From CAVOXO01 sp963700425 (GTDB taxonomy: Bacteria; Actinomycetota; Acidimicrobiia; Acidimicrobiales; Microtrichaceae), in the NCBI GenBank assembly GCA_963700425.1, contig CAVOXO010000002.1, positions 62,001 through 126,000 on the forward strand: a stretch of DNA of 64,000 bases. Direction: 5' to 3'. Below the pieces are notes generated by a model that saw only the letters and a program-made list of their open reading frames with translations, was not told the DNA's origin and made no database searches. This document shows positions 56,204-64,000 of the stretch, one piece after another. A program made the position numbers and the translations under genes. How positions within the stretch are numbered: position 1 is the first letter of the stretch; each line of letters opens with the position of its first letter.

Positions 56204-59131
56204 GGGATCACCAACACTCCCTGGGAGATGCCCGCTGCGCCGGCGACTCCGCCGTTGCCTCCGGCGGACCCTCCGGCTGCGGGCGGACCCACGGAGGGCG
56301 ATCCCCCATAGGTGATGGAGCCGGTTCCGATCCTCATCAGGGCCACGCTGGGTCCGCCGGCCCCTCCACCGCCGCCCTTTCCGTTACCGCCGCGACCGCC
56401 GGCGCCGCCACCGCCACCGCTTCCGCCGCCGTCGTAACCGCCGTCGTCCTGTCCGTTCGATCCGCCGGCACTGTTGGACTGGCCTCCGCCACCGCCGGAG
56501 GGTCCGGTTCCGCCCCAGCCACCGGGACCGCCCTAGCCGCCGTTGCCGCCGGTCTGGCCGGTGCCACCGTTGCCACCCCGGCCACCGCTGGCGCTGCTCA
56601 CCAGGCTGCCGTTGTCGATGGTCACCGTCGAATAGTGGCTGTACACGCCGAAGGAGCCGCCTCCGACTCCGCCGCCGCCGCCGCCCACGCCTCCGGTGCC
56701 ACCGCCGCCACCGCCGCCGCCGCCGCCGCCACTCATCCAGTTCCCCGCGCACCAGCCGCTGTCACAGCCACCGCCGCCGCCGCCGCCGCCACCGCCGGGC
56801 TTGCCCGACGCACCGCCACCGCCGGCTCCGCCGGTTCCCGCCGAGAAATTGTCGTACAGCGGACCGTAGGCCCCGGGGCTCTGCTGGCCGCCGTAGGGCG
56901 CCGCGGCGGCATCGGCGCCGCCGGCGCCGCCGCCGCCGCCATAACCCTTGCCACCGTTGTAGCCGCCGAGGGAGCCACCGCCGCCGCCGCCGCCGCCGCC
57001 GTTGGCTCCGTTCCCGCCGGGGGCGCCGTTGCACCGACAGCTGTAGCCTCCCGCTCCACCACTTCCGGTCGCGCCACCGCCACCATTACCGCCGGCGGTC
57101 CAGCAGTGATCGCAACCGTTGCTGCCGTTGTCGCCGTTGTTCCCGTTGTTCGCCTGATTGGGGAAGGAGGCGCCGCCGGACCCGGTGCCACCGTCGTTGG
57201 CGTGGACGTCGGCGAGGACGACGTTGACCGTCGATCCCTGAGCGTGGATTCCGTAGGTGCTGCCGCTCAATCCCCCTCGGGCATAGCCCGAGTTGATCGA
57301 CACGCCGGTGAGGTCGACCGTGGAGTTGAGGATGTCGACGCCGATGGCCGTGTCGCCGAGTCCGCCCGTCACGGTGGCCCGCAGCACACCGACGTTGGTG
57401 GAGGCACCGATGTACACACCCACCGCCCGCTTTCCGGTTCCGGCGGTGCCGACCTGGAAGTTCATGTCGTTGAACTGCAGATTCGAGCTGCCCGTGACGA
57501 ACAGCGAGAACTCGTGGTTGTTACCTCCGGAGATCGAGACCGGAGCGGAGGCGATCGCGGTGGGGTTGGGGGTTGCGAGCACCTCGGGCTTCTCCAGGAG
57601 GTCCGCCGAGAACCCGCCCCGCACCGTGAGGTTGGTGACCGCACTGGCAATCGTGCCCGTGTAGGAGCCTCCGGCCACGATGAGGACCTGCTTCGAATTC
57701 TGCCGCGCTTCGGCGATTCCCTTGGTCACGGTGCGGCACGGTGCCGCGAACGGGCCGCAGGCACCGTTGTCCACACCCGTGGGGCTCGTGAAGTAGTACG
57801 TGGTGGGGTACGGGGTCATGAAGGTCGGCGTGACGGCGTCGGAGCGCACGCCCTCGCCCGAGATGTTGACGCCGGCCACGAAGATCTGGTGTTTCACCTC
57901 GTTCTGGAGCCCGGTGATGGTCCCCGACGTCGCGGTTCCGGGGGTCACGACGATCGGACCGACCATCGGACCGTTGGCGGGCTTGGCGTACAGGTGCCAT
58001 GAGGTGACAGGTGCCCCGCCGTTGTTGGCATTCGGCGTCCACGACACGGTGATGGCGCCGTCGGAGGGCGAGACACCGGTGATGGTGGGGGCCTCCGGTG
58101 CCGTGGGCCGGGGCTGCACCGGTCCGAACGGCACGCTCAGCGAGCCCCAGCCGACCCCGTTCTTCGCTTGGACTCGGAAGCAGTAGTCGGTGAGATTGGT
58201 CAGAGGGTCCAGCGGCGGTCCGCTGGGCGGCGAACCGGCTTGGCGGGTGCCCACGTTGGCGATCGATGCCGACGCATCGGCCTCGATCCACGCCGACTCC
58301 GACGGCAGCGGCGCGGTGCAGTCGGCGATTCCGCCGGGCTTGGGCGCCGACGTAGGCCAGGACCTTGTACTTCTGGATCTCCGCGGGGCCGGACCCTGGC
58401 GGCAGCTTGTTCCACGACACCGTCACGAAGGTGTTGCGCCCGATCCCGCCGGTGATGGTCGGTGCCGGTGGTGTGAGTGCGTTGGCGACGTTGCCGTTGA
58501 GATCGGGCACCCGCCGGGCGACGGTCAGGTCGTAGTCGAAGCGACCGTCGATGACGATGGTGCATTCGTCGGAGATGAGGACCACCGCGGCGCCGGGGTC
58601 GGCGTCACGGGGTGGGCAGAAGTCATTGGGGGTCGCGCCGGGGCCGTGGATGATGGACAGCGCGCTCGCTCCGGCCACTCCGAGAGACGTCGCGAGGACC
58701 TCCTCGTCGACCGGCGTCTGGTTCTCGCAGTAGCGGCGGACGAGATCCATGTCCTTTCCGGATCCGACCGCCACCCACGAGGCCGTCTTGGGAACCCCTC
58801 CCGACGACGAGTCGCGGCCCCAGGTGAAGGTGACGAGGAGCTCCTCGGTCGCCGGAGGCGGGAGAGCCGACAGGCACGCCGACTCGCTGTTCACGCCATT
58901 GGCCTCGACGCTCTGGACGTCGCGGGTCCAGGCCGACCCGATCCGCTGGGCATCCGCGCTGTCGTCGAGGCGGTTGTCGGTGGTGGTGCCACCGCGCATG
59001 AACATGATGAAACCGGCACTGATCGGGACGGCGATGAGCGCGAGGATCGCGACGGCGGCCATGACCTCGATGAGGGTGAACCCACCGTCTGAACGGCTCC
59101 GGGACTCTCGATGACGGGCGAGTTTCAGCAT
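56200..59131 (-). CDS. Prepilin fused to FN3, beta-helix and glycine-rich passenger (one frameshift, one in-frame TAG)
   Basis: About 977 codons, ATG 59131, overlapping the stop of the PilV-like gene. Class III prepilin signal: GGFTLIEVMAAVAILALIAV at residues 16-35, then a globular pilin region with Cys (SACL, RYCENQ). Two FN3-like segments (APTITGGIGRNTFVTVSW at about residue 225; TITGVSPSDGAITVSWTP near 350), then a region like the lipoprotein at 33.7 kb (SPTGVDNGACGPFAAPC, IVAGGSYTGTI), a beta-helix with NNHEFSLFVTGSSNLQFNDM, and a Gly-rich tail of about 300 residues. A shift lies near 58330; an in-frame TAG lies at 56533-56535 between GGNGG and GGPGGWGG, the same frame continuing 110 residues to the stop at 56200. 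It would be the adhesive tip or shaft protein of the pilus. Confidence 0.8.
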
Positions 59132-59637
59132 GCGTCCCCCGGAACCGTGGCGTAGCTGGTCGGACAGGCCCGGTTGCGTTTGGTGTACTCCACGAACTCG
59201 GTGCGGGTCACGGTTCCGCCTCCCGAGAAAGCGGTGTCGATGACCACCTTCACCTTGATGGTCTGAATCCCCTGATCGGTCGCCGGGCACGACGTCACGA
59301 AGGTCGGCGTGGGCGATGTCCGGTCGGCGAGGTAGGTGACCGAGTCGATGGTGGCCACGTAGGACAGACCGGTGGTCAACGACGTCGAGTAGCCCGCGGC
59401 GGTGGCGCAGTTCACGTAGGGAGCACCCTCGAGGATCTCGGCGATCTCCGTCGAGACGAGACCTCCTCGAACCGACTGCCGGTGGGCCATCGAGGTCGCC
59501 AACAGGGTGAACATCATCGACATCAGGCCGACGAATGCGATGGCCATGATCACCGATCCGACCATCACCTCGATCAGGGTGAATCCGCGCTCATCGGCTC
59601 TCGCTCTTTTCAGCAGATTGTGGCGGTGCAACGTCAT
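59125..59637 (-). CDS. PilV-like prepilin
   Basis: 170 residues, ATG 59637 with GGGGAG 6 bases upstream. Short cytoplasmic leader RARADERGFTLIEVMVG with the Gly-Phe cleavage site at about residues 18-19, and hydrophobic helix VIMAIAFVGLMSMMFTLLA. Downstream the globular part has three Cys (VNCATAAGYS, TSCPATDQ, and the terminal GDAC). Such proteins form the minor-pilin initiation complex that starts pilus assembly. The gene overlaps the next by 7 bases (ATGCTGA), so the two are coupled. The 96-base region upstream, after pilD, holds no obvious promoter. Confidence 0.82.
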   Translation of the reverse strand: MTLHRHNLLKRARADERGFTLIEVMVGSVIMAIAFVGLMSMMFTLLATSMAHRQSVRGGLVSTEIAEILEGAPYVNCATAAGYSTSLTTGLSYVATIDSVTYLADRTSPTPTFVTSCPATDQGIQTIKVKVVIDTAFSGGGTVTRTEFVEYTKRNRACPTSYATVPGDAC

Positions 59638-59733
59638 GGCGCGCTCCCCGAGTCCTGCCACCGCTGACAGTGAAAGGCTATCACTGAGGCGCTTTTGGCC
59701 CTCATTGTGGGCTCGTAACGCCTGAGAATCCGC

Positions 59734-60567
59734 TCAGACGCCGATCCACTCCGCGCCGATCGAGCAGACGAGCGCCCCGATCACGAGGAAGGGACCGAAG
59801 GGGATCCGCGCCTTGAGACCCCGGGCCATCGCCATCGGAATGGCGCCCACGAGTCCCACGGCTGCGGCGATCAGGAGACAGATCCACCCCCTGAAGCACG
59901 CGTTGAGCAGCGAATCGCCCTGCGACGTCGCACCGACGACCCATCCGAGGACGACGGCGAGGCGAACGTCGCCGAAGCCCTGTCCGCTGGGGTGGATGAA
60001 CCACAACAGGAACAGTGGCAGCGTCACCGTCGCCGAGCCGATGATCGCCTGGAGCACCATGGCCATGTCGGCGGAGGCGACGGCCGCCACGAGGGTCACG
60101 GCGACCACGAGCCCGGTCCCGGGCCATACCAGCGCCTTGGGCAGTGTGTAGGTCCGGATGTCGATCGCCGCCAGCGGAACGGCCATGAGAACGAAGGAGG
60201 CGATGATCGCGAAGTCCCATGTCCAACCGACGATCGCCCACGTGAGGATCAGCAGGACCGGGACCGCCACCTCGACCACCAGGTGGAACGCGCCGATCCG
60301 GGCGCCACAGGTTCGGCATCGGCCCCGGAGAACCGCCCAGCTCACGACGGGAACGAGGTCTCGGGCTCCGAGGGCGGTGCCGCACTCCGAGCAGCGGCTC
60401 CGACCGCCGAGCACCTCGCTCCAGGGGCGCGATTCGTACATCGAACCCATCTCGTCGGGTTCGGTTCTCAGGACCGGGAGCCGATCGACGATGACGTTGA
60501 GGAACGAGCCGAGGGCGAGTCCCACCGCGCCGATCGCCACCACGCTCGCGATGTCGAGGGCGCTCAC
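59734..60567 (-). CDS. pilD: Prepilin peptidase / methyltransferase PilD
   Basis: 277 residues, intact. GTG 60567 overlaps the pilT stop by GTGA. N-terminal methyltransferase-associated region with two CxxC pairs (SRCSECGTALG and GRCRTCGARIG), and the membrane protease core with catalytic aspartates in AAIDIRTYTLP and GQGFGDVRLAV, both conserved in the GFGD family. It cuts prepilin signals after Gly and methylates the new N-terminus. Substrates here are the three prepilins in the cluster. Confidence 0.93.
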   Translation of the reverse strand: MSALDIASVVAIGAVGLALGSFLNVIVDRLPVLRTEPDEMGSMYESRPWSEVLGGRSRCSECGTALGARDLVPVVSWAVLRGRCRTCGARIGAFHLVVEVAVPVLLILTWAIVGWTWDFAIIASFVLMAVPLAAIDIRTYTLPKALVWPGTGLVVAVTLVAAVASADMAMVLQAIIGSATVTLPLFLLWFIHPSGQGFGDVRLAVVLGWVVGATSQGDSLLNACFRGWICLLIAAAVGLVGAIPMAMARGLKARIPFGPFLVIGALVCSIGAEWIGV

Positions 60568-61710
60568 ACCACCGAGCGCGCTTGTTCCTGGCCGCGCATC
60601 TGTGCCTCGGAGAGCGCCATGGCGGTGCCGTCGATGGAGGATTCGCCGACCTCCTCGGGGTACACCGACACCGCCTGCGCGTCGGCGAGGGTGACGAGAC
60701 CCCGGGTCACCAGGCTGGTGAGCGACTGCTCGAGAACACACATCCCCTCACGGGAACTGGTGGAGATGATGTTGCGCAGCTGCCGGACCTTGCCCTCACG
60801 GATGAGGTTGGACACCGCTGAGGTGCCCATGAGGACCTCGAACGCCGCGACGCGACCGCCGCCGATCTTGGGAACGAGTCGCTGGGAGATGACCCCTGCC
60901 AGCGACATCGAGAGCTGGGTCCGCACCTGATGCTGCGAATCGGGTGGGAACACGTCGATCACGCGGTCGATCGTCTGGGAGGCGTCGTTGGTGTGGAGGG
61001 TGGCGAAAACGAGGTGGCCGGTCTCGGCGAGCGTCAAGGTGAGGGCGATCGTCTCGATGTCGCGCATCTCGCCGACCAGCACGACGTCGGGGTCCTCGCG
61101 AAGGGCGGCCTTGAGTCCGAGGGCGAACGTGGGCACGTCCTCGCCCACTTCCCTCTGGTTCACCAGCGCCATCGCCGAGGAATGGACGTACTCGATCGGA
61201 TCTTCGATCGTGAGGATGTGGCAGGCCCGGTGCTGGTTGATCCAGCCGACGAGCGCCGCGAGGGTCGTCGACTTGCCCGATCCCGTCGGCCCGGTCATGA
61301 GCACCAGCCCGTGGGGCCGGTTCACGAGCTTGGCCGCGGAATTCGGAACCCCGAGCTCGTCCGCGGTCGGGACGCGGTTGGGGATGAGTCGCAGAGCCAG
61401 CGACGGTCGATCGAGCTGGTAGAAGCGCGTTGGCGCGGAATCGAGCGGTGTCGGACCAGCTGAAGGCGAAGTCGAGCTGCCGCTCACGACGGTACGCCGC
61501 CTGGTCGGAGTCGGACAGCAGATTGTCGATGGCCTGGTGGAGGATGCCGTCGTCGACGGGTGGCATCTCCTCGATGGCCAACAGCTTGCCGTCCACCCGC
61601 AGGCGCGGTGCCGACCCGGCGGACAGATGGAGATCGGTCGCCTGAACCGCCCAGAGATAGTTGAGCAGCGGGTCCAGGAGGGTCGTGTCTGCATTCATGT
61701 CGACAGTCAT
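60564..61710 (-). CDS. pilT: PilT-type retraction ATPase (one frameshift)
   Basis: About 382 codons, ATG 61710 with AAGGA 7 bases upstream. N-terminal PAS-like region LYWAVQATDLHLSAGSAPRL-type ATDLHLSAGSAPRLRVDGKL; shift near 61430; then Walker A MTGPTGSGKSTTLAALVGW, Asp box TIEDPIEYVH, Walker B DPDVVLVGEMRD, His box TGHLVFATLHTNDA. These are the hallmarks of PilT. It depolymerises the pilus, powering twitching or DNA uptake. It sits between pilA and pilD with a strong hairpin just upstream. Confidence 0.93.
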
Positions 61711-61759
61711 CGGAATTCCTTCGGCAAGGAGTCGGGCCACCGCGGGTCAAAAGCGAGAC

Positions 61760-61787
61760 GTGGGGCGGGCCTTACGGCCCGCCCCAC
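61760..61787 (-). terminator. Strong hairpin between pilA and pilT
   Basis: GTGGGGCGGGCC, loop TTAC, GGCCCGCCCCAC: 12 perfect base pairs, extendable by an AGACGT/ACGTCT arm with a 2-base bulge. It lies downstream of the pilA stop (61813) and 50 bases upstream of pilT, and could end most transcripts after pilA, leaving reduced read-through into pilT-pilD. Confidence 0.75.
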
Positions 61788-61812
61788 ACGTCTGGACGTC
61801 AACCCTGCTGAA

Positions 61813-62142
61813 TCAGCAGGGGGGGGTGCCGACTGCCGACACGGTGAACGGACCGGTACCGGCCCAGGTGTAGTAGTCAGCGGTGGTCCCGGCGTCGAGG
61901 TAGTCGCCGGGATCCTCTGCGGTCGTGTTGACCAGGTTGGCGGTCTCGGCGGCGGCGATGGCCGTCGTGACTGCAGCCAACTCGGTCTCACAGGCGGTCT
62001 GCTCGGCGTTGTTCACCGAGTTGCCGACTGCGAACACGACGACGCCCGCGAGGACGGCGAGGATCGCGATGACGACCAGGAGCTCGATGAGGGTGAAGCC
62101 ACCCTCGCCGCGCTGGTCCATTCTCTTCTGGATGAGGTTCAT
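61813..62142 (-). CDS. pilA: Major type IV pilin-like prepilin
   Basis: 109 residues, ATG 62142. Leader NLIQKRMDQRGEGG, cleavage before Phe in GFTLIELLVVIAILAVLAGV with Glu5, the classic type IV pilin helix. The globular part is short and has two Cys only, near residue 48 (TACETELAAV) and the last residue (TPPC), so a disulfide could close a small C-terminal loop. The short length resembles actinobacterial pilins. It is placed between pilC and pilT and is followed by a strong terminator, suggesting high transcript levels. Confidence 0.9.
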   Translation of the reverse strand: MNLIQKRMDQRGEGGFTLIELLVVIAILAVLAGVVVFAVGNSVNNAEQTACETELAAVTTAIAAAETANLVNTTAEDPGDYLDAGTTADYYTWAGTGPFTVSAVGTPPC

Positions 62143-62269
62143 TCTGGGGTTCTCCCTGTGTGTGTGCACTGTCGGGTCGACGGTGCGTGGTGTGTGACTG
62201 GGTCGGCGGGTGCCCCCCAGATCTCGAACCCGGTTGTCCCGGGAATCGACGGGTGTGCAATGTGCGATC

Positions 62270-63487
62270 TCATAGGTCCACCTGTCCGTAGATGCCGTAC
62301 ATGGCCGAGACCATGGCCAGCGCCACGAATCCGACGACGACGCCGATGAACAGGATGACGATGGGTTCGAACCATTCCGTGAGCTTCTCGACGGCGTAGT
62401 CCAGCTCGTCCTCATAGAAGGTGGCGACGTTGTCGAGTTGTTCGGTGAGCTCGCCGGTTCGTTCTCCCACCCGGACCATCTGGACCATCGTGGTGGGGAA
62501 CACCTCGGTTCGGGCGATCGGATCGGTGAATCCCTCACCGCGGAGGACACCCTCGGTCGCCGCGGTCAGCTTCTCGCGGAAGACCAGGTTGTTGGAGCAG
62601 TCGATGGCGTTGGGGAGGGCATCTCCGAGGGGCACGCCCGCCTCCATGAGCACGGCCAGGATGCGACAGAAGCGTTCGGTGCTCGAATAGACGATCACCT
62701 TGTTGAGCACGGGCACGCCCAGCAGGACTCCGTGGAACTTCCGTCTCCCCGTCGGCGTCCGGGTGTAGGCGACCGTTCCGGCAATGGCCACGAACAGCAC
62801 GACCCCGGTGATGAGACCGGCCGGCGAACCGACGAAGTCGGCAATGGCGATGAGCATCCGGGTCGGCAACGGAAGAGTCGCGTCGAACGACTCGAAGAAG
62901 TCGGCGAACTTGGGGATCACGAAGACGACGATGATGGCGACGACGCCGATCGCCACGACCATGAGGATGGCCGGATAGATGAGGGCCTTTCGGACCTGCT
63001 TGGTGAGAGCGACGTCACGCTTGATGTACTTGTGGAGCTGGTCGAAGGCGTGATCCATGCGGCCGGTGAGTTCGGCGGAGCCGAGCAGGGCCATGAAGTA
63101 GGGCGGGAAGATGTCGTCGTGGCGGCCGAGCGCGGTGGTCACCGGTTCGCCGGCGGTCACCCGGTCCAACACGTCGGAGAGGATCCCGGCGAAACGCTTG
63201 TTCTCGGTTCCGCGCCTCACCGAGTCGATCGCCTCGGTCATCGGCACCCCGGCACGGAGGAACGTCCCCATCTGCCGGGTGAAGTGCATCACCTCGATCG
63301 CGGGAACCTTGGTCTTGGTGATCTCGGCGTTGAGCCCCTTGCGCTCGGAGATCTCGGTGACCCGCGTGCCCTGGATGGCCAACTCGTTGCGAGCGTGATT
63401 GACCGTCGGAGCGACGATCTCGCCCTTGATCTTCTGACCGTCGAGGGTTTCGCCCACGTACTTGAACTTCGACATCGTCGCGGTCAT
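62270..63487 (-). CDS. pilC: PilC inner-membrane platform protein
   Basis: 405 residues, intact. ATG 63487 overlaps the pilB stop by ATGA. Two T2SSF domains: first with MHFTRQMGTFLRAGVPMTEA and GLRAR-like RAGILSD, helix PAILMVVAIGVVAIIVVFVI; second with FCRILAVLMEAGVPLGDALP and EVFPTTMVQMVRVGERTGEL, final helix VILFIGVVVGFVALAMV. It links the ATPases to the pilus base. A 127-base gap before pilA holds the promoter of pilA; no element was recognised. Confidence 0.94.
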   Translation of the reverse strand: MTATMSKFKYVGETLDGQKIKGEIVAPTVNHARNELAIQGTRVTEISERKGLNAEITKTKVPAIEVMHFTRQMGTFLRAGVPMTEAIDSVRRGTENKRFAGILSDVLDRVTAGEPVTTALGRHDDIFPPYFMALLGSAELTGRMDHAFDQLHKYIKRDVALTKQVRKALIYPAILMVVAIGVVAIIVVFVIPKFADFFESFDATLPLPTRMLIAIADFVGSPAGLITGVVLFVAIAGTVAYTRTPTGRRKFHGVLLGVPVLNKVIVYSSTERFCRILAVLMEAGVPLGDALPNAIDCSNNLVFREKLTAATEGVLRGEGFTDPIARTEVFPTTMVQMVRVGERTGELTEQLDNVATFYEDELDYAVEKLTEWFEPIVILFIGVVVGFVALAMVSAMYGIYGQVDL

Positions 63488-64000
63488 GCCGACACCTCGA
63501 TGATGCGCGGCGAGGGTTCGTCGCCGTCGTCGGAGTCGTCCGCTGTTTCGACGGCCTCGGAGTCGGCGGACTCGCCGGCCTCGGAGTCGGCGGAATCAAC
63601 GGCGTCGGAGTCGGCGTCATCGGCATCCGCGTCGTCACTCCCCGCGTCGGCCTTCTGGGAGTTCTTGGGGATTCCCTTGGGCCCGGCCCCGAGCGCCAGG
63701 ATCTCGTTGCCGACCGCGGTCTCCATGTTCTGGGCATAGACGCTGCGGATGACCTCGTCCATCGTCGTCACGCCCTGGAGGACGAGATCGAGGGCCTCGT
63801 CGAGCATCGTCGACATGCCCTGTTCGACCGCGGTCTTGTGGATCTCGAGGTGGGTCGCCTTCTCGACGATCTGGGACGCGGATCTCGTCGGTGACCTCGA
63901 GCAATTCGTACACGCCGACGCGACCGCGATAGCCGGTGCCGTTGCAGAGGTTGCACCCGGCACCGCGCTTCCATTCGTCGGGCGTCTTGCCGGTCTTGCG
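63484..64000 (-). CDS. pilB: PilB extension ATPase, C-terminal part (one frameshift)
   Basis: Partial gene, running off the right edge. Visible: the zinc-type CxxC motif CNLCNGTGYRGRVGVYELLE of GspE/PilB ATPases, then (after a shift near 63885) VEKATHLEIHKTAVEQGMST and MDEVIRSVYAQNMETA. It ends in an unusual acidic tail of about 45 residues built from Asp/Ser/Glu/Ala pairs (DSADSEAGESADSEAVET) up to the stop. The ATPase assembles the pilus from pilins on PilC. Overlap with pilC by ATGA shows coupling. The Walker motifs lie outside the window. Confidence 0.88.
   Translation of the reverse strand, partial: ARPARRPTNGSAVPGATSATAPAIAVASACTNCSRSPTRSASQIVEKATHLEIHKTAVEQGMSTMLDEALDLVLQGVTTMDEVIRSVYAQNMETAVGNEILALGAGPKGIPKNSQKADAGSDDADADDADSDAVDSADSEAGESADSEAVETADDSDDGDEPSPRIIEVSA

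Noticed and set aside
56053..58002. Ala/Gly-rich open frame of 649 codons opposite the prepilin-passenger gene
   Set aside because: Artefact of the glycine-codon repeats read backwards as Ala/Thr/Val; no start context.
62143..62269. Cyclic-di-GMP riboswitch in front of pilA
   Set aside because: Such elements occur before pilin genes, but the conserved GEMM bases are not present; only a weak CCCGG/CCGGG hairpin is seen.

Overview
The window is about 64 kb of high-GC DNA in which most codons end in G or C. It looks like an actinobacterial chromosome, most likely class Acidimicrobiia. Supporting signs are two WhiB-family proteins, a SenX3-RegX3 type two-component pair, a DUF2342 protein, a YlbL-type PDZ protease, a TatA, a B-type succinate dehydrogenase and frequent GTG starts. 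Many genes are chained by 4-base ATGA/GTGA overlaps. No rRNA, tRNA, insertion sequence, prophage or CRISPR array was recognised. The largest stretch without a gene is about 230 bases. The class assignment is an inference from gene content.

Region by region. (1) 0-2 kb: start of a PDZ/Lon-like protease, a small membrane protein, a proline-rich protein and a HEAT-repeat protein. (2) 2-10.8 kb, all leftward: pstSCAB (phosphate import), followed directly by a branched-chain-amino-acid-type ABC system livGFHMK. (3) 10.9-17.6 kb: mreB, a small membrane protein ending in a Glu-Asn repeat, moaE, an HtrA-like protein without a catalytic triad, an epimerase-like protein, DUF2342 and an MFS-type transporter. 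(4) 17.6-22.9 kb: a phosphate-control island, with phoU-senX3-regX3 running left and ppk plus a Nudix gene running right from a shared region that holds a tandem PHO-box-like repeat. (5) 22.9-26.8 kb: HtrA protease, two whiB genes, tatA, 5-formyl-THF cyclo-ligase and a macrodomain protein. (6) 26.8-32.7 kb: a leftward cluster of MoxR-type AAA+ ATPase, ABC ATPase, ABC permease and a VWA protein. (7) 32.8-38.2 kb: L,D-transpeptidase, a glycine-rich lipoprotein, a GH2-like protein and a histidine phosphatase. (8) 38.3-52.9 kb: sdhCAB, mdh and icd of the TCA cycle, interspersed with a lipocalin-like protein, an SCP2-like protein, an Fpg/Nei glycosylase, a paired ABC exporter, an aldehyde dehydrogenase and a methyltransferase. 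(9) 53-64 kb: a leftward type IV pilus cluster, pilB (partial)-pilC-pilA-pilT-pilD-pilV-like, followed by a prepilin fused to a beta-helix/glycine-rich passenger and a very large PilX-like protein.

The most interesting biology is in the pilus cluster. One prepilin carries an adhesin-like passenger of FN3 repeats, a probable beta-helix and a glycine-rich tail. A recognisably related passenger sits on a lipoprotein anchor about 20 kb away. The phosphate genes form a coherent set: a sensor, a regulator, a brake (PhoU), a high-affinity importer and polyphosphate kinase, with candidate regulator sites in front of pstS and between phoU and ppk.

A caution applies to the whole window. Many universally conserved genes (pst, liv, mreB, icd, mdh, fpg and both ABC exporter genes) contain single-base frameshifts, often several per gene, while full-length sequence continues in another frame. 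The shifts are clustered in some stretches and almost absent in others. The simplest reading is uncorrected indel error in the assembly, so these entries are annotated as whole genes with the shifts noted.
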